From: UMGS973 sp045599945
GTDB lineage: Bacteria > Bacillota > Clostridia > Peptostreptococcales > Anaerovoracaceae
Length of the DNA stretch: 35,920 nucleotides
Direction: 5' to 3'
NCBI GenBank assembly: GCA_045599945.1
Contig: JAZRWY010000014.1
Coordinates: forward strand, 1-35,920
In this document: positions 12,413 through 19,511 of the stretch, one piece after another
How positions within the stretch are numbered: position 1 is the stretch's first letter
Layout of the letters: each line of letters opens with the position of its first letter
Position numbers and translations under genes: made by a program
Notes under the pieces: generated by a model
Databases searched by the model: none
What the model was told of the DNA's origin: nothing
Seen by the model: only the letters and a program-made list of their open reading frames with translations

Positions 12413-12952
12413 TTAACCGAAGTATCTGTCCAGTAAGCCCTTCAGAGCCTTACCATGTCTAGCTTCGTCTCTTGCCATTTCGTGAACTGTATCATGAATA
12501 GCATCAAGTCCTAATTCCTTCGCCTTCTTAGCAAGTGCAGTCTTACCAGCTGTTGCGCCGTTTTCTGCTTCTACTCTCATTTCCAGGTTCTTCTTAGTGG
12601 AATCCGTAACTACTTCGCCAAGCAGCTCTGCAAACTTAGCAGCGTGCTCTGCTTCTTCGAAAGCAGCCTTTTCCCAGTAAAGACCGATTTCAGGAAATCC
12701 TTCTCTGTGAGCTACTCTTGCCATAGCAAGATACATACCTACTTCTGTGCATTCACCTTCGAAGTTTGCTCTTAAACCTTCGATGATTTCTTCGTCTACA
12801 CCTGCTGCTACGCCAACAACATGTTCTGCAGCCCATTCAAGGTCGCCTTCCATAGCCTTAAATTTATCTGCTCCAACTTTACACTGAGGACACTGTGCCG
12901 GTGCTTCAGGGCCTTCATGTACGTAACCGCATACTGTGCAAGTCCATTTCAT
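12413..12952 (-). CDS. Reverse rubrerythrin (N-terminal rubredoxin)
   Basis: 179 aa. The rubredoxin domain comes first (C5, C8, C21, C24: WTCTVCGYVHEG, CPQCKVG) and the ferritin-like di-iron domain second, with iron-ligand Glu/His in FEGECTEVGMY, FEEAEHAAKF, EAENGA and MARDEARHG. This domain order is that of reverse rubrerythrins of Clostridium, which reduce hydrogen peroxide and oxygen to water with electrons from NADH-linked partners, protecting anaerobes from air. Length fits the family. Single gene with its own promoter (next entry) and terminator; GGAGG lies nine bases before the ATG. Codon choice is that of a highly expressed gene. Confidence 0.95.
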   Translation of the reverse strand: MKWTCTVCGYVHEGPEAPAQCPQCKVGADKFKAMEGDLEWAAEHVVGVAAGVDEEIIEGLRANFEGECTEVGMYLAMARVAHREGFPEIGLYWEKAAFEEAEHAAKFAELLGEVVTDSTKKNLEMRVEAENGATAGKTALAKKAKELGLDAIHDTVHEMARDEARHGKALKGLLDRYFG

Positions 12953-12998
12953 AATTCATTACCTCCGTAAAACTATTTTATATATTTTGCATGGACTT

Positions 12999-13027
12999 AT
13001 TATATCATCTGGAGGACATGCCGTAAA
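12999..13027 (-). promoter_or_regulatory. Promoter of the reverse rubrerythrin gene
   Basis: On the minus strand TTTACG (plus 13022-13027) and TATAAT (12999-13004) with a 17-base spacer. No PerR box is obvious. Confidence 0.7.
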
Positions 13028-13077
13028 GGTTGCAAAGGCTACAGTTTGAGGAAGTTTTTCTTTCTTAGGTTAGATTT

Positions 13078-13106
13078 TTGAAAAAAAGTATGCTAGAATA
13101 TATAGT
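13078..13106 (+). promoter_or_regulatory. Promoter of the CarD-family gene
   Basis: TTGAAA (13078-13083), 17 bases, TATAGT (13101-13106). Confidence 0.65.
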
Positions 13107-13129
13107 AGAAAGGCGATATGAGGTGACAA

Positions 13130-13639
13130 ATGTACAACGTAGGGGATCTTGTTTTTTATGGAAAAACAGGAGTATGCAGAATTGAAGAAGTTACTAAAAT
13201 GCAAAGTGCCATATCAGGTGACGGGAGTGAAGAAGACTACTATATCCTGAAACCGCTCTACCAGGAATGCAGAATATCCATTCCGGTGAACAATGAAAAG
13301 GTGTTTATCAGGCCCATCATTTCAGAAGAAGAAGTGTTGAAGATCATAGACGAAATCCCGCACATGGAGGCGCAGGCTTTCTATTGTCACAATCTCAATC
13401 AGCTGAAGGAGCATTACAAAGCAATGCTGGAAACTCACGACTGCAAAGTCATGATCGGACTGATTCTTTCCGTCTATGAAAAACGGAAGCAGGCGGTGGA
13501 AAATAAGAAAAAACTTGGCGCAGTGGACGAGAAATTCATGAAGGAGGCAGAAGAACTTGTAAGCGGAGAGTTTTCTGCAGTCCTGAAGATTGGGAAAGAA
13601 GAAGTGAAAGATTTCATAATAAAACGATTGGAGAACTGA
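13130..13639 (+). CDS. CarD family transcriptional regulator
   Basis: 169 aa. Residues 1-65 form the CarD/TRCF RNA-polymerase interaction domain (MYNVGDLVFYGKTGVCRIEEV, YYILKPLY, IPVNN), and the rest is helical. CarD proteins bind the RNA polymerase beta subunit and stabilise the open complex at many promoters; clostridial paralogues often serve stress or rRNA control. A GAGGTG ribosome binding site lies before ATG 13130. It is monocistronic and shares its terminator with the converging Crp/Fnr gene. The C-terminal basic coiled region (about 110-135) would be the DNA-contact part. Confidence 0.9.
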   Translation: MYNVGDLVFYGKTGVCRIEEVTKMQSAISGDGSEEDYYILKPLYQECRISIPVNNEKVFIRPIISEEEVLKIIDEIPHMEAQAFYCHNLNQLKEHYKAMLETHDCKVMIGLILSVYEKRKQAVENKKKLGAVDEKFMKEAEELVSGEFSAVLKIGKEEVKDFIIKRLEN

Positions 13640-13640
13640 C

Positions 13641-13672
13641 AACAGGAGGCAGAAAGCTGCCTCCTGTTTTGT
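13641..13672. terminator. Bidirectional terminator between converging genes
   Basis: Twelve-bp perfect stem AACAGGAGGCAG/CTGCCTCCTGTT with an AAAG loop and T-rich flank on the plus side. Confidence 0.85.
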
Positions 13673-13677
13673 ACTAT

Positions 13678-14304
13678 TTACAGAATGGAGATGGATCTTC
13701 CCTTGGAAGCAATGATACCTTCCTCGTTCATGTAGCGGATTTCCCGCATGAGGCTGGTCCGGTCAACGCAGAGATATTCTGCCAGTTTTGCAAGGGACAT
13801 GTGGGTCTGAAAGGAGCTGCTTTCCGTCTCGTCTGCCATGTATTCAAAGTATGTCAGGAGCTTCTGCCGGACTGTTTTCCGGGAAATGAAGGAAATCCTC
13901 AAAGACAGCTCCTGGGATTTCTTTGCCGTCAGAAAGAACAGATTCTTTGTGAGCTCCATGTGGTGTTTGCAGACATTCTGGCAGGGCCGGGTGATATGGT
14001 CATAGGGAATAAAGCATACGGAGCAGAAACTGTCTGCTTCGATGAAATATTCCAGGGAACCGGCAGGAAGCGTGAAAAGCTCCCCAAATACGTCATCCTT
14101 GCCGTAATAATCGATGATCTGCAGATTTCCGTCATAATCGATACAGTACAGATGGGCTCTCCCATCCAGGATGAGACCAACATGTTTCAGCTCCTGAGAG
14201 CAGGCATGGATGGTTTCTCCCGGCGCATAATCTTTTACATGTGACTCGAAGCAGGTCATCATTTTTTTTATGTCATGGTCTGAAATGTTCGTAAATATGT
14301 TCAT
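13678..14304 (-). CDS. Crp/Fnr family regulator with Cys-rich effector domain
   Basis: The start is ATG 14304, with CCGGAGG eight bases upstream; frames opening further upstream cover the promoter. 208 aa: a cyclic-nucleotide-type beta-roll (about 10-115), the long dimer helix (about 118-155) and a Crp-type HTH at the end (SLAKLAEYLCVDRTSLMREIRYMNEEGIIA). The beta-roll lacks the classic cAMP-binding RxS. It has C94, C97, C108, C112 and H114-H115 close together (CSVC, then RPCQNVCKHH), which could hold a metal, cluster or haem. It diverges from the CDF exporter gene, which it may control. Confidence 0.85.
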   Translation of the reverse strand: MNIFTNISDHDIKKMMTCFESHVKDYAPGETIHACSQELKHVGLILDGRAHLYCIDYDGNLQIIDYYGKDDVFGELFTLPAGSLEYFIEADSFCSVCFIPYDHITRPCQNVCKHHMELTKNLFFLTAKKSQELSLRISFISRKTVRQKLLTYFEYMADETESSSFQTHMSLAKLAEYLCVDRTSLMREIRYMNEEGIIASKGRSISIL

Positions 14305-14323
14305 ATGCTTTTCCTCCGGGTTC

Positions 14324-14352
14324 ATTGTAGCATATGCAACAGATTTTGTCTT
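14324..14352 (-). promoter_or_regulatory. Promoter of the Crp/Fnr gene
   Basis: On the minus strand AAGACA (plus 14347-14352) and TACAAT (14324-14329), 17 bases apart. The -35 is weak. Confidence 0.45.
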
Positions 14353-14367
14353 TTTTTTCTTATGACC

Positions 14368-14395
14368 TTGATTATATTTCCTGCAGTGATACAAT
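14368..14395 (+). promoter_or_regulatory. Promoter of the CDF exporter gene
   Basis: TTGATT (14368-14373) and TACAAT (14390-14395), 16 bases apart; divergent from the preceding promoter with only about 15 bases between the -35 elements. Confidence 0.6.
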
Positions 14396-14426
14396 TATAT
14401 GTGATATTTTTTGAGGAGATGTTTTT

Positions 14427-15530
14427 ATGAATCGAGAAAAAATAATATTACAGACAAGTATTGTAGGAATCACTGCCAATGTCGCATTGGTAATCGTTAA
14501 GATGATTATCGGGCTGATGGCCCATTCCATTGCCATTGTGCTGGATGCGGTCAATAATCTGACCGATGCGCTGAGCTCCATTGTGACCATTGTCATGACA
14601 AAGCTTTCGGGGAAACCGGCAGATAAAAAGCATCCGTTCGGATATGGCAGAATGGAATATTTCGGAACAGCCATCATTTCGTTCATGATTCTTTATGCCG
14701 GAATCAAGGCGCTGACTTCATCGGTCGACCGGATTCTCCATCCGGTTGCAACAGATTACACGACGGTGACAATTGTCATTGTGGTAATAGGAATCATTGC
14801 AAAATTCATCATCGGGGCATATTTCAAGAAACAGGGAAAGAAAGCTGAATCCGACTCTCTGATTGCATCGGGTACCGATGCGACCATGGATGCAGTGGTA
14901 TCCTGCGGTACACTGGCTTCCATTCTTGTAACCATGTTTTCCGGATATGTCATTGACGGATGGGTTGGAGCAATTATTTCACTATTCATTATCAAGGCGG
15001 GAATTGAACTTCTGGGAGATACCGTCAGCACCATTCTTGGAAAGAAAGTGGACGGAGAACTGGCCGGCGCCATCAAGAAGGCTGTAAAGCAGCATGAGGG
15101 CGTCATGGGCGCCTACGATCTGGTGCTCCATAACTATGGACCGATGCAGCATGTCGGAACCGTAAACATCGAGATTGATGAAAGCATGACGGCGAAGGAG
15201 ATTTTCCACCTGACAAAGGAAATCAACCGGGATATCATGGAGCAGTTCGGAATCTATGTGACAGTATCCATTTATGCAGTGAATACCGGAAGAAGCGCAT
15301 ACAAAGACCTGGAAAGAGACGTGAGAAATTTCATGAAAAAGCAGGAATATGTGCTGGGCATTCATGCATTTTATGTGGATGAGGAAAGAAAGATCATCCA
15401 GTTTGATACGGTCGTGGATTTTGATGCAAAGGATGCTGCAGCGGAGAAGAGAAAATATACGGCGGCACTGGAAGAAGAATTTCCGGAATGGAAGTTTGAA
15501 ATGCGAACAGACAGAGCGTTCCATGAATAA
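14427..15530 (+). CDS. Cation diffusion facilitator (CDF) metal exporter
   Basis: 367 aa with six membrane helices in about the first 205 residues and a cytoplasmic C-terminal domain about 210-290, followed by an extra 75-residue domain. CDF motifs: LDAVNNLTDALSS in helix 2 (D40, N44, D47), KHPFGYGRMEYFG after helix 2, and SGTDATMDAVVSC in helix 5 with the D-x3-D pair. CDF proteins export Zn, Fe, Mn or other divalent ions in exchange for protons. The D/N/D/D site is not the His-containing zinc type, so Mn or Fe are possible, but I cannot decide. GAGGAG lies before ATG 14427. It faces the Crp/Fnr gene. Confidence 0.9.
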   Translation: MNREKIILQTSIVGITANVALVIVKMIIGLMAHSIAIVLDAVNNLTDALSSIVTIVMTKLSGKPADKKHPFGYGRMEYFGTAIISFMILYAGIKALTSSVDRILHPVATDYTTVTIVIVVIGIIAKFIIGAYFKKQGKKAESDSLIASGTDATMDAVVSCGTLASILVTMFSGYVIDGWVGAIISLFIIKAGIELLGDTVSTILGKKVDGELAGAIKKAVKQHEGVMGAYDLVLHNYGPMQHVGTVNIEIDESMTAKEIFHLTKEINRDIMEQFGIYVTVSIYAVNTGRSAYKDLERDVRNFMKKQEYVLGIHAFYVDEERKIIQFDTVVDFDAKDAAAEKRKYTAALEEEFPEWKFEMRTDRAFHE

Positions 15531-15567
15531 ATACAGGTTGTATCCTGTATTTGGTGTATGGTATAAT
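15529..15567 (+). promoter_or_regulatory. ackA promoter inside a 24-bp inverted repeat
   Basis: TTGTAT (15538-15543), 18 bases, TATAAT (15562-15567). The -35 hexamer is exactly the loop of the perfect repeat AAATACAGG/CCTGTATTT (15529-15552). The repeat may double as terminator of the CDF gene, though no T run follows, or as operator. Confidence 0.6.
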
Positions 15568-15612
15568 ATTTTAGTTAAATTGTTTAATATTTATATTATG
15601 GAGGACACATAA

Positions 15613-16812
15613 ATGAAGATTTTAGTAATCAACTGCGGCAGTTCATCTCTGAAGTATCAGGTTCTGGATATGACAAACGAAGAACTGATCTGCAAAGGCC
15701 TTGTAGAAAAGATCGGTATCGATGGTTCCGTTATCAATCATACAAAGATTGGCATGGACAAGTTCGTTCTTGAAGTACCGATGGCAGACCATAAAGACGC
15801 AATCGGCCATGTAATCGATGCCATTCAGGATAAGGAACACGGTGTAGTGAAAGATATGAGCGAAATCGGTGCTGTAGGCCATAGAGTAGCCCACGGCGGA
15901 GAAAAGTTTGCAGATTCCGTAATCATTAATGATGAAGTAATCTCTGCAATCGAAGACTGCATAAGCCTTGCACCGCTTCATAACCCTGCAAACCTGATCG
16001 GTATCCGTGCATGCCAGGAACTGATGCCGGGAGTACCGATGGTTGCAACCTTCGATACAGCATTCCATCAGACCATGAAGCCGGAAAGCTATATCTATGC
16101 ATTACCATATGAATACTATGAAAAGCATGGATTAAGAAGATACGGATTCCACGGAACATCTCATAAGTATGTGGCAGAAAGAGCAGCAGCAATGCTGAAT
16201 GTTGATCTGGAAGACCTGAAGATTATCACATGCCATCTTGGAAATGGTGCATCTGTTTCCGCAATCAAGGGCGGAAAGTGCGTAAGCACATCCATGGGTC
16301 TTACTCCGCTGGAAGGTCTTGTAATGGGAACCAGAGCCGGTGACGTTGATCCTGCAATCGTGAACTTCATTGCAGAACAGGAAAAACTGGACATGGCAGG
16401 CGTGAATGATGTACTGAACAAGAAATCAGGAATGCTTGGAATTTCCGGCGTATCTTCAGATTTCAGAGACATTGAGAAGGCTGCAGGTGAAGGAAACGAA
16501 AGAGCAATGCTTGCACTGAAGGTATTTGCAAGAAGAGTAAAATTCTATATCGGTGCATACATGGCAGTATTAAACGGATGCGACTGCATTGTATTTACTG
16601 CAGGTGTTGGTGAAAATGACATCGGCATGAGAGATATCATCTGTGAAAACATGGGCAACCTCGGCGTAAAGCTTGATCTTCTGAAGAACAAGATCAGAGG
16701 TCAGGAAGCTGTTGTATCTTCAGACGATTCAAAGGTTAAGGTTCTGCTGATTCCTACCAATGAAGAATTAATGATAGCAAGAGATACTTTAAGACTTGTA
16801 AGTGTACAGTAA
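15613..16812 (+). CDS. ackA: Acetate kinase
   Basis: 399 aa, the usual size. It converts acetyl phosphate plus ADP to acetate plus ATP, the ATP-yielding last step of acetate fermentation. Motifs in order: MKILVINCGSSSLKYQ (phosphate loop), HRVAHGG, ATFDTAFHQTM, RRYGFHGTSHKYV, HLGNGAS, MGLTPLEGLVMGTRAGDVDP, VFTAGVGEN and IPTNEELMIARDT, all intact. GGAGG lies eight bases before the ATG. No pta (phosphotransacetylase) is beside it, so the usual pta-ackA pair is split or acetyl phosphate comes from another source. Codon use is strongly biased, as expected for an abundant enzyme. Confidence 0.98.
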   Translation: MKILVINCGSSSLKYQVLDMTNEELICKGLVEKIGIDGSVINHTKIGMDKFVLEVPMADHKDAIGHVIDAIQDKEHGVVKDMSEIGAVGHRVAHGGEKFADSVIINDEVISAIEDCISLAPLHNPANLIGIRACQELMPGVPMVATFDTAFHQTMKPESYIYALPYEYYEKHGLRRYGFHGTSHKYVAERAAAMLNVDLEDLKIITCHLGNGASVSAIKGGKCVSTSMGLTPLEGLVMGTRAGDVDPAIVNFIAEQEKLDMAGVNDVLNKKSGMLGISGVSSDFRDIEKAAGEGNERAMLALKVFARRVKFYIGAYMAVLNGCDCIVFTAGVGENDIGMRDIICENMGNLGVKLDLLKNKIRGQEAVVSSDDSKVKVLLIPTNEELMIARDTLRLVSVQ

Positions 16813-16825
16813 TCACAATAACATC

Positions 16826-16853
16826 AGCCCTGCTTAGGCAGGGCTATTTTATT
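16826..16853. terminator. Bidirectional terminator after ackA
   Basis: Eight-bp stem AGCCCTGC/GCAGGGCT with a TTAG loop, followed by ATTTTATT; the converging bioY gene ends within it. Confidence 0.85.
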
Positions 16854-17371
16854 GCCTTTTTCAGTTTTTCGGAGATTGTGACTGCAAGAACCATCTTGCA
16901 GGCGTCCGGAAGAATAAAGGGAATGACGCACACGGAGACTGCGGCGATGCATCCGTTTTCTGCATGAAAATGGACAAACCACAGGGTGCCGATCAAATAG
17001 CAGGAGGCCAGTCCTGCAGTAAGCAGGAGATATGTGAAAGGTCTGTTCTGTTGTTTCGGAAGGAAAGAGCCGGAGATGAAACAGGTGGCGAAAAAGCCCA
17101 GCATGTATCCGCCCAGCGGACCTGCCAGAATGCCAATGCCCGACTGGAATCCGGCAAAAACAGGAATCCCGATGACTCCAAGAAAAAAATATGTCAGGAG
17201 CACCAGAAGAGACCGCTTGGTTCCGAGCACCAGAATGGAAAGAAAGACCGCAAAGGTCTGCATTGTGAAGGGAACCGCTGTCGGGATGGAGATCCATGAA
17301 CAGATGACCAGAAGCGCTGTGAACAGGCTGCATATTATGAGGTTTTCTGTCTTCGTTCCTGATGGTTTCAT
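16844..17371 (-). CDS. bioY: Biotin transporter substrate-binding subunit BioY
   Basis: The likely start is ATG 17371 (MKPSGTKTEN), giving 175 aa; the longer frame to 17431 would read through the operator. BioY features: six hydrophobic helices, the FTMQTFAVFL segment (about 36-45), and the core GIGILAGPLGGYMLGF (about 79-94) followed by an acidic ILPDACKM near helix 6. It is the membrane S-component that binds biotin for an ECF transporter, or works alone. No Shine-Dalgarno precedes the ATG. A BirA-type operator lies upstream, and biotin repression is therefore expected. No bio or ecf genes are next to it. Confidence 0.92.
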   Translation of the reverse strand: MKPSGTKTENLIICSLFTALLVICSWISIPTAVPFTMQTFAVFLSILVLGTKRSLLVLLTYFFLGVIGIPVFAGFQSGIGILAGPLGGYMLGFFATCFISGSFLPKQQNRPFTYLLLTAGLASCYLIGTLWFVHFHAENGCIAAVSVCVIPFILPDACKMVLAVTISEKLKKAIK

Positions 17372-17398
17372 AGGCTTATGGTACCATTGAAGATGGGA

Positions 17399-17432
17399 AT
17401 TGTCAACCAAATGAAGTATTATGGTTGACAAT
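17399..17432 (-). promoter_or_regulatory. BirA-type biotin operator
   Basis: TTGTCAACC-N14-GGTTGACAA, a near match to the BirA operator (TTGTTAACC and its complement, spaced 14-16). The inner arm contributes a TTGACA -35 hexamer on the minus strand, followed 17 bases later by TACCAT (plus 17373-17378). A second possible promoter is TTTACA-18-CATAAT a little upstream. Confidence 0.85.
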
Positions 17433-17440
17433 CTTTTTCG

Positions 17441-17469
17441 TTGTAAAGGGAAGACTTTGATGGTAAACT
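17441..17469 (+). promoter_or_regulatory. Possible fbp promoter
   Basis: TTGTAA (17441-17446), 17 bases, TAAACT (17464-17469). Four of six consensus bases in each element. Confidence 0.4.
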
Positions 17470-17512
17470 ACATATGTGGAATTTTGTTTATTTGTATTAA
17501 AGGAGAACACAG

Positions 17513-19465
17513 ATGGACGACAGAGTGATTAGACTTTTATCGAAAGAATATCCGAACATAAAGGCGGCAACCGCAGAGATCATCAACCTGAATGCAATTC
17601 TGGCCCTTCCGAAGGGAACGGAATATTTTCTGAGCGACCTGCATGGAGAACATGAGGCATTCATTCATATGATCAAGAGTGCATCCGGTGTCATTGCCTC
17701 CAAGATTGATGAAATCTACGGAGAAGACAAGAATGAAGAGGAGAGAAAGGAAATCGCCTCTCTGGTATATAATCCGGTTGCAGAAATCAGAAGAAAGAAA
17801 AGAGATCTGACAGAAAAGGAATTCGACCAGTGGTGCAAGGAATCCATTCTGCAGATCATAGAAATATCCAAATCTGTATCCCATAAATATACAAGAAAAA
17901 AAGTAAGAAGAAGACTTCCGGAGTATGCGGATTATTCGATGGACGAACTGATGCATTCCTATGACGAGGAGAACAGAGCGAAGTATTATTCCTCCATCAT
18001 CAATTCCATCGTAGAATGCGGCGTTGCCGAGGATTATATCATCCAGGCGGCGGAAACCCTCCATAAACTGGCAGTGGACCAGCTGCACATCATCGGAGAT
18101 ATTTTCGACAGAGGTGCACACCCGGATAAAATCTTCGATTTTCTGATCGATTACCATGATGTGGACCTCCAGTGGGGAAACCATGACGTTGTCTGGATGG
18201 GTGCAGCAACCGGAAACTGGGCATGCATTGCCAATGTGCTAAGGATGAATATCAGCTATAACAATTTTGATATGCTGGAAATCGGCTATGGCATCAACCT
18301 GAGACCTCTGGCTGTCTTTGCAGAAAAGCATTACGGCGATGACCCCTGCGATGCATTCCGGCCGCATATCATAGATAAGAATGTCTTTGACCAGGTGGAT
18401 GAAGAGCTTGCTGCAAAAATGAACAAGGCAATCTCCATTCTCCAGTTCAAGATTGAAGGCCATAGAATCAAGAATCATCCGGAATTCGGTCTGGAAAAGA
18501 GAAAACTTCTGGATAAGATAGATTTTGAGAACGGAACCATCAATGTCAACGGAACCATCTATGAATTAAAGGACAGCAACTTCCCGACCGTAGACCGTGA
18601 AGATCCATATCTGATCACACCGGAAGAAAAAGAGATGATGTCTGCACTGGAGGCATCCTTTGTGCAGAGCGAAAAACTGCAGAGACATATCCGCTTCCTG
18701 TACAGCCATGGCTCCATGTACAAGGTGACCAACGGAAATCTTCTGTACCATGGATGCATTCCGCTCGATGAGGATGGAAATTTCAAGGAATGTGAATTCA
18801 ACGGAAGAATGGTCAAGGGAAAGCAGCTGATGGATTATCTGGACGATCAGGTGCGCAAGGCATATTTCAATCCTGAGGAATCGGAAGAAATCGGGCGTCA
18901 GGGAGATATCATGTGGTTCCTGTGGCTCGGAAGCGAATCTCCTCTGTTTGGAAAAGATCAGATGACCACATTTGAAAGATGCTTCATCGCAGACAAAAAA
19001 TCGCATAAGGAACATACAAAGCCTTATTACAAATACATCGATACACCGCAGACCTGTGAAATGATTCTGGAGGAGTTCGGGCTCAATCCGAAGACCTCCC
19101 ACATTCTGAACGGACACGTTCCTGTAAAAATCAAGGACGGGGAAAGTCCTGTCAAGGGAAAAGGAAAGTGCTTCGTCATTGACGGCGGCATTTCAAAGGC
19201 GTACCAGAAGACGACCGGTATTGCGGGATATACCTTCATCTTCAATTCCAGGTTCATGGCTCTGGCGGAGCATAAACCATATGAGCCGCTTCAGGAGGAT
19301 GGTACACAGGTATTCCACAGACCGCAGATCAGAATTGTGGAATTCCTTAAGGAAAGAATGTCTGTCAGAGACTCTGATGACGGTGTGGAACTGCAGGCGC
19401 AGGTGAAGGACCTGACACGTCTTGTAGAAGCCTATCGAAAGGGATATATCAAGGAAATCTATTAA
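17513..19465 (+). CDS. fbp: Class III fructose-1,6-bisphosphatase
   Basis: 650 aa, the size of the Firmicutes-specific class III enzyme. It hydrolyses fructose 1,6-bisphosphate to fructose 6-phosphate, the committed gluconeogenic step, in the cytoplasm. The calcineurin-like metal motifs are present: YFLSDLHGEHEAF (about 38-50), HIIGDIFDRGAHPDK (about 195-209) and QWGNHDVVWMGAA (about 221-233), and then a late NGHVPVK with the last metal His. AAAGGAG precedes the ATG. It is monocistronic, ending in a GC-rich hairpin. With the aldolase and acetate kinase it forms a central-carbon neighbourhood rather than an operon. Confidence 0.97.
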   Translation: MDDRVIRLLSKEYPNIKAATAEIINLNAILALPKGTEYFLSDLHGEHEAFIHMIKSASGVIASKIDEIYGEDKNEEERKEIASLVYNPVAEIRRKKRDLTEKEFDQWCKESILQIIEISKSVSHKYTRKKVRRRLPEYADYSMDELMHSYDEENRAKYYSSIINSIVECGVAEDYIIQAAETLHKLAVDQLHIIGDIFDRGAHPDKIFDFLIDYHDVDLQWGNHDVVWMGAATGNWACIANVLRMNISYNNFDMLEIGYGINLRPLAVFAEKHYGDDPCDAFRPHIIDKNVFDQVDEELAAKMNKAISILQFKIEGHRIKNHPEFGLEKRKLLDKIDFENGTINVNGTIYELKDSNFPTVDREDPYLITPEEKEMMSALEASFVQSEKLQRHIRFLYSHGSMYKVTNGNLLYHGCIPLDEDGNFKECEFNGRMVKGKQLMDYLDDQVRKAYFNPEESEEIGRQGDIMWFLWLGSESPLFGKDQMTTFERCFIADKKSHKEHTKPYYKYIDTPQTCEMILEEFGLNPKTSHILNGHVPVKIKDGESPVKGKGKCFVIDGGISKAYQKTTGIAGYTFIFNSRFMALAEHKPYEPLQEDGTQVFHRPQIRIVEFLKERMSVRDSDDGVELQAQVKDLTRLVEAYRKGYIKEIY

Positions 19466-19473
19466 AGCATTGC

Positions 19474-19497
19474 AGCGCCGGCTATCCGGCGCTTTAT
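19474..19497 (+). terminator. Terminator-like hairpin after fbp
   Basis: Eight-bp stem AGCGCCGG/CCGGCGCT with a CTAT loop and only a short T tract (TTTA). The next gene's ribosome binding site starts eight bases later, so read-through is possible. Confidence 0.6.
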
Positions 19498-19511
19498 GAT
19501 TGGAGATTGTT

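Noticed and set aside
13669..14244. Plus-strand 191-aa open frame opposite the Crp/Fnr gene
   Set aside because: Shadow of the regulator gene, with no start signal; the minus strand has clear family motifs.
17371..17431. Twenty-residue N-terminal extension of BioY
   Set aside because: It would be coded by the BirA operator itself, and BioY proteins begin close to the first membrane helix.
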